Source: Saprospiraceae bacterium
GTDB lineage: Bacteria; Bacteroidota; Bacteroidia; Chitinophagales; Saprospiraceae
Assembly: GCA_022841745.1 (NCBI GenBank)
Contig: JALHQW010000007.1
Coordinates: forward strand, 124,001-188,000
Length of the DNA: 64,000 nucleotides
Direction: 5' to 3'
Below are positions 40,701 through 49,100 of this stretch, one piece after another. A program made the translations under genes and the position numbers. Within the stretch, counting starts at the first letter, position 1. Each line of letters begins with the position of its first letter. Under the pieces are notes generated by a model. It was not told the DNA's origin. It was given only the letters and a program-made list of their open reading frames with translations, and made no database searches.

Positions 40701-41376
40701 GTACTGTGCCGCCATGAAAAGTAGCGTACTCTCCAGTACAAGCCAAAGCGAGGCTATAATCACGCAAAACACAGTCTCCCGCCATCTTGGCTGGGTCAAT
40801 GGGCATTGGCTTGTACTCATGCGTTATCTCTTCGAAATGACAGGCCCAAGGTTCCGTTTTTTGGGAGTCCTTGCGGTAATAAACCTGGTAGTTGACCAAA
40901 TCATCCGTAGAATAAGGATCAATGAAGACCGTGCTATGCGCTGGGCTGCGTATCATACCGTGGAAGCCCCGCAGGGTAAAATCGCCCCGGAAATAGGCAG
41001 CGGGGTCGTCAATACCGATGCCAGCATACGATCGGATGTCAGGGAACTTGGCCTGTAGGTCGGGGTGCATGACCGGGGCCTCCAGTATGCGGAAGCGCTG
41101 AAAGCTGCCATTGGGCATGGGGAGGGTTATGACGTTCTCAGACTTCTCCGCTTCTTCGGTACGCCATAGTGGTGACTTCGCCAACATAGATTTCATGGCC
41201 GCAACATCCAACGATGCTGTCAAATAATTCTTCGGGGTTATCTGCCTAAATTGGCTTTTGGCAGTAAGGCCCGACTCGGAAATGAATTTCCAAGGGTTGG
41301 ATGATTGTGCAAAGGAATTAGTGAATGCCAAAGCAAGGAAGCTAATGGCGAAGGACAATTGCTTGAAATTCAGCAT
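37774..41376 (-). CDS. Reprolysin-like metalloprotease with dockerin-like C-terminus
   Basis: 1200 residues. Signal peptide ends NSFAQ (24). The M12B-like catalytic domain (~205-410) has HEMGHQFAGNH and the Met-turn TIMGYAG. Then come a PKD-like domain (PTANAGADYVIPRSTP), Ig-like and FN3 domains, and a proprotein-convertase P-like domain (GDLKATLKSPGN, NGTWTLTINDLVGGD). The last ~190 residues form the module shared with the giant gene at 43123 (GYMNGS, YYIVIKGRNFVETWSA, YGSNLGLSG), ending in a degenerate and an intact dockerin-like EF-hand loop (DLDGGGFAGLGD), then WEANFNNLV. It lacks the type A sorting domain. Predicted secreted zinc protease, perhaps anchored by its C-terminal module. Confidence 0.9.
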   Translation of the reverse strand: MLNFKQLSFAISFLALAFTNSFAQSSNPWKFISESGLTAKSQFRQITPKNYLTASLDVAAMKSMLAKSPLWRTEEAEKSENVITLPMPNGSFQRFRILEAPVMHPDLQAKFPDIRSYAGIGIDDPAAYFRGDFTLRGFHGMIRSPAHSTVFIDPYSTDDLVNYQVYYRKDSQKTEPWACHFEEITHEYKPMPIDPAKMAGDCVLRDYSLALACTGEYATFHGGTVPLVASAFNTTMTRVNGVFEKDASVHMTLVANNNNLIFLDPVTDGYTNTNGSTMLGENQAKCDAVIGNANYDIGHVFSTGGGGIAGLGVVCITGNKARGVTGSGAPIGDAFDIDYVAHEMGHQFAGNHTQSNACQRNNATSMEPGSASTIMGYAGICSPNVQSNSDDYFHAISVQEIATLVTGSANACSSNSTINTAPTANAGADYVIPRSTPFLLTGVGSDPNSDPITYTWEQMDNVTATVTMPPASTNTAGPMFRSFKGTTSPVRYLPRLQDVVNNVSPTWEVLNSVARTLNFRLTVRDNRMGGGCTAEDNMVVTVNGTAGPFLVTSPNTAVSWAGGSLQTITWDVASTNAAPVNCANVDVLMSVDGGLTYPYTLLVATPNDGSQVAAIPNVASTTARIMVRANGNIFYDISNANFTITTGASNFSITSSPHGQTVCKPTNAVYTITLGSIGGFGGSVNLSATDLPAGATATFSTNPVTVPGITTLTIQTTNAATGNFNPVVTGVSGALTINRNIALTVNALPGAPALTAPTNNVPSITTLPTFTWGTAANSNTYQLQVSTSSSFPSTVINATGLTSTSFTVTSPLSATTTYYWRVRGSSSCDGPWSATYNFTTGCTQTTASTNVPVTISGSGTPTITSTLTLSGINGNIIGFKVKDLNIHHSWVGDLKATLKSPGNVDYVLFDQPGTTTPGGNGCSQNHILVTLDNNATQTAAQLESTCNSSSGATPPPYAINGTFQPITSFAGLNGTSPNGTWTLTINDLVGGDGGSLQTWSLELITDCTANLGLSQTFIQGYMNGSVMQPVLQNSMVPGATGSQCDTITVALHAPTSPYAEVFSKKTILSTTGTATAVFPPSTVGNNYYIVIKGRNFVETWSATAQAFSFSPTYNFGSVGQAYGSNLGLSGSIPVIYSGNFSTNPSNNFVGLEEYIDWESDFNNLIDGYIPTDLDGGGFAGLGDYVIWEANFNNLVEVIKP

Positions 41377-41490
41377 GTGGTCAGTTTTTGTATGTTCTCA
41401 AAAAAGATGTTAACAAGAAATAAGTATAGAGTGTTGATAGGTGCAAAAATAGCCTTTTCCTTTGGGCATTTTTAATTTCAAAATAAAAAA

Positions 41491-41520
41491 AGCCCTTGGT
41501 GCAATGTTGCGCCAAGGGCT
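41491..41520 (-). terminator. Terminator after the small T9SS gene
   Basis: Stem AGCCCTTGGTGC/GCGCCAAGGGCT with one wobble or mismatch; flanked by A and T runs, giving TTTTTTATTTTG on the minus strand. Confidence 0.7.
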
Positions 41521-41553
41521 TTTATCATAAGAAACAAGGAAGCTATCGCCATG

Positions 41554-41580
41554 AGTCAGGCGGTGACTTGAAGTCACGTA
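41554..41580. repeat. Partial copy of the 43003 palindrome
   Basis: Carries GTCAGGCGGTGACTTGAAGT and a short start of the right arm, then diverges. Left arm and centre are identical to 43005-43025. Confidence 0.85.
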
Positions 41581-41630
41581 TCCCTTTAGCATTGTTCACT
41601 GCATCCCTGTTAGGCGGGACTCCTTGAAGG

Positions 41631-41775
41631 GGCGGCAAATTGATTTTTTGCCTCAGCAAAAAATCAATTTGCCGCCTCTAAAAAAAAACGCTTCGGCGGC
41701 TAATGGCTCTGCCACTAACCGCCGAAGCGTTTTTTTAGGGGGGGGGATTTTGCTTCGCAAAATTTTCGTTCCCCC
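41631..41775 (-). repeat. Three-hairpin cassette, copy 1
   Basis: Hairpin 1 has 21-bp arms (41631-41651, 41656-41676; loop CTCA). Hairpin 2 has 26-bp arms (41682-41707, 41711-41736; loop TCT) with two positions that are G-U pairs only on the minus strand. Hairpin 3 has core TTTTGC-TTC-GCAAAA with a damaged left arm. It lies downstream of the small T9SS gene. Flanked by CTCCTTGAAGGGGCGGC and CTTTCCTGGGAG, also found in copy 2. Confidence 0.9.
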
Positions 41776-41820
41776 TTTCCTGGGAGTAGCGGTACGCTAA
41801 ATAGTCATAAGCCAAGGCTG

Positions 41821-42957
41821 TTACTGCTTGACCACCTGCTCCGTCAACTGCTCAATGCCGTTGTTTAGCTTGACGAAGTAGGTGCCCGCAGCAAAGCGGG
41901 TCAGGTCAACCTGAATTTCGGCCAATCCTTTCTCTATTTCCATTTCTGAAACCTGCAGCAGCCGACCGACCACGTCCGTCACCGATACCGTCAGGTTGGA
42001 ATGCTCAGGTAGGCTCACCTGCATGGTCACCTTGTCGCTCGTCGGCATGGGGAACACGTTCACCACCCCGAAGTCCTCCAATTTGCGCTCCACGCTCACC
42101 ACCTTCGAGTACTCGTACTGGCCGTCGAAATCCAGTAGTTTCAAGCGGTAGTAGCTCATGGGCAAAGGCCGCTCATCTTCCAAGCTGTAATCCTGTTCTG
42201 CCTCCGTCGTGCCGGCGGCCAGCTTCCTGCCCACCTCTGTCCAGTTGGCAATGCCGTCCGCAGAGCGCTCCACGATGTGGTACTGGCTGTTCAGCTCCGA
42301 GGCAGTTGACCAGGCGATCAGGTTAACAGGGCCCCGCTCCGTTGCGGTCAGCGAAGTCAGCTCTACGGGTAGTAACCCCATAATGATGCCTCCGGTGGCA
42401 GTTAGGTTGCCATTGGCCAAGTTATACAGCGCAGAGTTCGGGTTGCCGTTGCAATAGCCAACTATGCCAGGCACTGCTGCCCCTGTCGTTACCCAGGTCA
42501 GTGTGATGTCCCCGGTCGGCAGCGCATCGCCACCCGTCCTTGTAAAGCGGAATCGCCCAAATTTTGTGGACACGGTTGGCATCGTCGACGAAGCAGCCTC
42601 GCCGGTCGGGGTCTGCACGATTCGCATCGCCCTTTGACCCGAAATTGCGGGGGCGGAAAGCGTCAAGGCCCCGGTTGGTGCGGGGGGCTGGGGGGCATCA
42701 ATCAAGGAGAAAGTCCCCAATACAGCGGACGACCCGATGCCGATCGTAGCACCGTTTATCCCCGATGTTTTAATGGGAATGGTACCGTTGGTGTTATGGA
42801 ACCACACGTCGAAATCAATGATGTCAGCGCTTACCCTTGTGCCGTTCTCAACGCTCATGGCAGCAGTGGAACCGGGGCAGGCCTGGCCCAACGACTCTCC
42901 AGGCAGGAAGCCCAAGAAACCAATCAAGGCTAAAAGGAAAAGGAAAGTTTTGTTCAT
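41821..42957 (-). CDS. Small T9SS-sorted beta-sandwich protein, copy A
   Basis: 378 residues. Signal peptide 1-24 (GFLPGESLGQ). Residues 25-190 look like a beta-sandwich domain (VSADIIDFDVWFHNT, KFGRFRFTR, ITLTWVTTG) of a kind common in Bacteroidota secreted proteins and reminiscent of cohesin-type folds. A fibronectin-like segment follows (NLIAWSTASELNSQYHIVER, YYRLKLLDFDGQYEYSKVV). The last ~75 residues (NVFPMPTSDKV onward) are a T9SS type A sorting domain. The 379-residue gene at 52460 is a close paralogue. It lies between two genes with dockerin-like ends, suggesting a surface-anchored partner role (inference). Confidence 0.85.
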   Translation of the reverse strand: MNKTFLFLLALIGFLGFLPGESLGQACPGSTAAMSVENGTRVSADIIDFDVWFHNTNGTIPIKTSGINGATIGIGSSAVLGTFSLIDAPQPPAPTGALTLSAPAISGQRAMRIVQTPTGEAASSTMPTVSTKFGRFRFTRTGGDALPTGDITLTWVTTGAAVPGIVGYCNGNPNSALYNLANGNLTATGGIIMGLLPVELTSLTATERGPVNLIAWSTASELNSQYHIVERSADGIANWTEVGRKLAAGTTEAEQDYSLEDERPLPMSYYRLKLLDFDGQYEYSKVVSVERKLEDFGVVNVFPMPTSDKVTMQVSLPEHSNLTVSVTDVVGRLLQVSEMEIEKGLAEIQVDLTRFAAGTYFVKLNNGIEQLTEQVVKQ

Positions 42958-43002
42958 AATCAGAAATAATTTTTAAACTAAGAATAGTTGTGACCGCTGC
43001 AA

Positions 43003-43037
43003 AAGTCAGGCGGTGACTTGAAGTCACCGCCTGACTT
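43003..43037 (-). terminator. 35-bp palindrome, probable terminator of the giant gene
   Basis: 17-bp perfect arms around one base (43020). It lies 86 nt after the stop of the giant gene. No long T tract, so termination strength is uncertain. A half copy occurs at 41554-41580. Confidence 0.65.
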
Positions 43038-43122
43038 CCGACCTGCGAAGAAGGATGAGGGAAGTTTCCAGTGCTTCGTTCATCCTGAACGACAGCCCGG
43101 AAACTTCCATCAAGTAGTCGTA

Positions 43123-46100
43123 TCACGGTGTGACCGCATCAACGAGGTTGTTAAAATTAGCCTCCCATAAGATGTAATCAGGAAGATCGGTAAAGCCGCT
43201 ACCATCAAGGTCAGAAGGGACATAGCCCTCTACGAGGTTGTTGAAGTCAGCCTCCCATTGAATGTACTCTTCCAAGCCTACATAAGTATTGTTGTCTGGT
43301 GGAGTGGTGATGAAGTTCCCACTGAAAATCGCTGGCACCCCAAATACAGTTGCCATGTTGCTGCCAAAAGCATCGGCTGCGTTGTCAAAATTGTAGCCAT
43401 AGGTGACTCCAGTAGCCACTGGGCTTGCGCTCCAAGTGGTAATGATGTTCCTGCCCTTGATGACGAGGTAGTAACTGTTCCCAGCTGCTGCGCACGGGAA
43501 GTTTACGGTAGCACCACCCGATGTGTTCAAAACCGCTTTCGCAGAATACGCCAAGGTATAGGGCGAGCTTGTACCACGGAGTTCCACCGTTATGGTGTCA
43601 CATTGTGTGGAGGTGAATGGCGGCATTGCCAAAGGATAGCTGTTCATGAGAACTGGCCGCATCGTCGTCGCATTTGTCATATACCCTTCAATAAATGTAT
43701 TGCTCAGCGTTAGCACCGAATTGCCCGTGACCGTGATGGCAGAAGTAGCGGCATCGTTGCAGTTTCCAGCATTCGTGCCAGTTACGGTATAGGTGGTATT
43801 GGCCGTCGGCTTCGCATACACGGTTGCCAAGTCCTGGTTGGTGTAGGGTATGGTAGCCGCCATATCCTGGAACAAGTTGGTGGTTGGTGACCACAACAAG
43901 GTTGAGACGGGCCTTTCAAAGGAATAAACCTGACCAGTGGCTGGTTTTGTCGCCAAGCTGGTAGTAAAGGTGGCTGTCAGAGCGTTCGGGTTGGTACCAG
44001 TTCCATCCAGCATTTTGTAATTGCTTGAGGAAGTCATAAGACCAATGGACGCACTGGGTGAAACGGTAGCTCCAGCTTCTTGCCTATAAACGAACTCAAT
44101 CTTGTTGGTTCCTTCATATAGTTTTACTTGGAAAGAAATCACCGCAGTGCTGGCAGAAAAGCCCCATTCCCAATTGAGCCATTCGAAGGTAAATACTTGA
44201 CTGCCGGGGGCTCCTGTCACCGTATAACTTGCTGCGCTTGAAGACACAGCTGCACCTGCCAAATCGTCCCAAAGCGGGGCAATCAATGGCAACATTACAG
44301 CCGGGGCAGTGGATACATTTGTACGTTGCTGAGTAGTAGTTGCAGTACCTGCAGCGGCGTTGAAGCTCAACCAACCATTGGAAGAAGCATAGACATCGGT
44401 GTAGGTTGTGCCTTCAAAACTAAAGCTGAAGCCAATTGGAATTGCTGCTGCAGCAACGGCGTCATCCACCTCAATATCATCAACTGCCGTACCACCAGAA
44501 AGCGCCGTGAATGTTCCAGAAGAAGCTAAGAATGGATAGCCACTGGCCGGAAGTGCCTGGGTTGCTGTTATTGCCTGTACTGTACCACAGCTGATGGAGG
44601 CTGTGGCTGGGGAAGCCGAAATGTCTGGAACAGGGTAAACAGAAACAGTTACAGTTTCCGAATCAGAACAGCCGCCTGCATTGGTAGCTACCACCGTGTA
44701 GATAGTAGTTGCTGTTGGTGAAGCAGTAACGTTCGGGCCAGTTGTACCAGAGAGGCCAGTTGATGGCGACCACGAATAGGTGCCACCGCCTCCTGCTCCA
44801 CTCGCCGTAAGTGCTACGTTACCACCAACACAAATACTAGCAGATGCCGGTGTAACTGCAGCTGTAGGGAAGGTCGTTTCCACCGTCAGTGCAGCTTGGT
44901 TGCTTGTAACTGGTGAACCACAAGTGGAAGTTACGATTACATCATAATTGCCAGCATCGCCAGCTACTAAGCCTGTAATGGTAAGTGTCGCAGAAGTAGC
45001 ACCGGAAATCGTACCGCCATTGGTCAGGTTAACCATATCCTTTCTCCACTGGTAGGTAAGGCTTGGACCAGTAGCCACGACGTTGAACATGACCGTAGAG
45101 CCAACACATTTCGCTTGTGCGGCTGGATGGGTCGTAATGCCTGGGCCGGTCACAACCGTCACTGTCGTATTGGCAGTTGAAGAACAACCGAATGTATTGG
45201 AAATGGTAACCGTGTAAGCCGTTGTAGCGGTAACAGCAGTAGCAACCGGGTTCGGTATATTGGTAGCCGACAAGAATGTGGCAGGCGACCAGCTATAGGT
45301 CAGCGCAGGCGAGAATGTGTAAATAGTACCTGACGCAGGATATGCAGCAGCAAGCGTAAGGGCAGAGTTATTGCCTGTCACAGCGTTGAAATAGGTACCA
45401 GTTGCAGTTGCAATTCCTATCGCACCACCTGTGGCAGGTGTACCCATGCTAGAACCGTAGATGATTTCTATTTTGCCCGGATCGGCACTTGCATCGCCCC
45501 ACAGAACTACCTGTGCAGTAACAAAAATGGTTGCGCTCTCTGCACCTCCCGATGCGCCTGCGTTGTTGGTATATTGGAAGACATACTTTCCTCCAGCGGC
45601 TGGGCCGTGAGTTAAGTTACCGGCATTTGTTGGGTTCAAGTTGGCGTCTCGACCGAAAGCAAAAATGCCATTCGCCGTCGGGCTTATCAACGAGGTAGGT
45701 ATGGCAGAACTGGCTGTGTTGCCCATCCTCAACCAACCATTCGTGCTGGCAGAGAAATTCGTATAAGTAGTGCCGTTGAACCTGAAGGAGAAGGCAGGGG
45801 ATGGCGTAATTTCATTCGAACCATCATCTATGGTACCTGAGGTAACAGTGGTGAGCACTACCGGAGTGGTAATTGTCTCCAAGGATGCCCCACTACCAGA
45901 AGTGAATGTCATCAACGATAGCGAGGTAGCAGCAGAGGATGTCAACTGGCTGTTGTCTCCTGTACATACCTCAGATGGGGTGGCAGTGGCAGCGATACTC
46001 GTTGGCAGAGGGTTGACTGTTACGTTATGTGCAACTGTGTTTGCGCACATTAGGCCACCCGTCTGCGTTGCAGTCAGCACATAAGCAGTGGTTGCCGTTG

Positions 46101-49100
46101 GGTTGAAGGTATAACCCGTGCCAGCAGTACCTGATACGCCAGTTAATGGGTTCCAAGTATAAGTATCGTAGTCGCCAATGGTCGAAGTAATAGTGACCGT
46201 ACCAGAAGTTGCACCTTGGCAGATGGTACTGCTGGCCGCACTAAGTGTGAGAGCAGGTGGTGTGGTGACCGTTGCGACTACTGGTGTGCGGGTACCCTCA
46301 CATCCTCCAGATGCGCTGATATTGTAGAAGTAGTAATACCCACCTGTAACAACACCACCATCATATCCAGAAGTGATGGAACCAAATGTACCCAGGTTGT
46401 TCCAAGGTGACATGGTATAGTCTGCACCTGTGCTGTGGGAACTGACACTCCCCGAACTGAAACCAATTAGCAGGCGATAAGGGCCAGCTGCCGGTACAGC
46501 AAGGTTCAAGGTCATGGTGTACCAACTTGCAACACCGGCTGAAGGGAATGTAACTGGTACAGACGCACCCACCTGTGTACCGGTGGTATGGTCAACCAAC
46601 CTTGCTGTTCCTGTTATGTTGCCAGTTGTCACAGTGCTGTAGAATTGCGCAGTCTGGATGGTGATAGGACCGTTGGTATTAATTACGATGCCACGTTCTA
46701 CCGAAAATCCAGTGGATGTTGGTTGAGAAGTTTGGCCAAGGCCAGATTGAGATGCCGCCCCAGATACTGCGGCTGCATGGTAGGTCGTAGTAGTGCTGAT
46801 GGATGGCGTTGTAAAGCTCGTGCCAGTACCCAGCGGTATGCCACCTGTTGATGCGGCATACCACCTGATGTCGTCACCAGGGTTCGCAGAAGCACCCAAC
46901 GTCACTGTACCAGTACCACAACGGGAGCCAGGAGTTGTGCTGACCAATTGTGGGTTAGAGTACGAAACATTGGAAGTTATATTGGAATACCCCACCAACA
47001 TGCCAAAGGAGCACTCTACTTTCAAACGGAAATAGTTGTTTCCAACAAGGAAGGTACCCGTAGCTGAAAGCGGGTTGGTGGCACCGGAAATGTTCACGAT
47101 ATCCGAAACGAAGTTATCGTTCGACCGCTGCCATTGGTAGCTGATGCCCAAACCTGTAGAGTAGCCAGTAGAAGAAAGCGTGGTGGAGTTTGAATTGCCA
47201 CAGGCAGTGTTGCCCGTATAGGTACTGCTTGCAGTACCACCATTGGCAGCCGAGCAAGTAGGCGTTGCGATTACTTCTATGTCATCAATGTGGACGGTGG
47301 AAGTAGTAACTGCTGTGGGGCCAGTTGCCCTTATCAGGATGTAGTAATCACCAGATGTTGATGGAATGAAACTTAGCGTGGCCGTTTGTGCTGTTATGTT
47401 ACTGACGTTAGCCAGGTTTCCCAAAACAGTGCCACCTGTGGCCAAACTGGAATTGTACTGCGCCTCCAATGATAGGGTTGCTGTAGCGCTGGAGTTGGCA
47501 TACTTGAATATCAAGTCATAAGAAGTTCCCCCTGTCAAGGTCAATGCCCTGAAATGAAAGTACCTGTCAGTCACCAACGAGGTACTTGAAGCGATACGAG
47601 CAGTTGTACCTGACATCCCTGATGGCAACGATGTTGTGTTGGTCGTCCAACTATTGCCGGTGCCCGTGTTCAATAATTGGCCCACGCAGGTCAAAGTCCC
47701 ATTGAGGTTCTCCGAATATGGCACTGTCGTGCCTGGGCAAAGGGTGCTATTGTTGCCCGTGAGGTTTGTGCTATAGCAGTTCGTGTTGCCGTCATATGCC
47801 CTTACCCTGATGTAGTAGAGCGTTTGTGCGGTCAGGCCCGTGATGGTGTAAGTGGTTCCGCCACCAGCATTATTTGCATACTGAATAAAATTGGTGTAAG
47901 TTGAATTGGTTGCCACGTCCACTTCATAGGTAACGCCAGCGGTGGATGATGCGGTCCAACTAATATCAAGCGTTGTCATTGACCTTCCAGTGTTGACAAA
48001 TGTCGTTGGTGCGCCAATAGCCGGTGTATTGCACGTAGTGACAGTACCGAACAATGGAGAAGTAGTCAAATAAATCGGGCCTCCGCCACAACCGATATTG
48101 TTGAAGGAATATACGTAATAGTCGTAGCCTTGATTAGCAGTCAATCCCGTTTGGTTGAAGGTCGTGGTTGAACCAACAGCAACAACGGTTCCTGCCCCCA
48201 ATGCACCGTTAACTGCGTATTGTGTGGTATTGACAGGTGGTGTTTCTGTTCCACCAGTCACGTAGCGAACTACTAGATACGCATCCGCTACAGGTGAGGC
48301 TGCCGTAAAGTTGGCAGTCAAGGTTGTTGCCCCAATTGAAACGAAATTCAAGGCGGTTGGCTGTGCCGTCGGTGCCACGCAAGGTGTAAGGTCGCCGTAG
48401 GCAAAAAAGCCCGTGAAGCTCGCAGTCGGAATTGGTGAACCACTCGGGTTAGTCTTCAAGGTATTGACCGGTGTACCCGCTGTGTACAGCGTACCCGTCA
48501 CAATACCACCATAGGCACCAACAGCTGAGGGTGCCTGAAGTATTTGATTGGTAGAACCAATGCTTACATCGCCCACCTGAATGTGAACATTCGTCAGGTT
48601 GGCAGTGGAGCTCGGTATGATGGACCAAGTATTGTTGGATAGGTTGGTAACACCTGGCCCAGCCGAACCTGTGTTGCTGTTGAACGCCTCTCCTGTGAAG
48701 ATGGTACCAGCAGCTGTGGTGGTTGGGCTTAACCAAATTGGCAGGTACTTAGCCCCTTTACCGGTTGGCCACAAATGGGTATTGGTGAAGGTATTGGTGG
48801 CAGTAGTGGTGCCATAGGTCCTGAGGAACGGCCCATCTATGTGGGTGTCATCAGCAAATGTGGTACCTGACAAGGTAGCAGCGGCAGTGGCGGTGCCAAG
48901 GCGCAGGGTGTTGGTAGCAGTGGTGTAGATAATACCTTTTGTCATCGTCAACGTGCCCGACATGGTCAGCGGCAGGTTCAAGGTAAGGCCGCCAGTGGTG
49001 TTCATGGTCAAACCAGTAAGGTTGGCCGTGGGGGACGCTGTCAGGTTCCTGAAAGTTCCAGCACCCGAAATCTGCGAAGCAGAGGCCCCTACCACACCAG

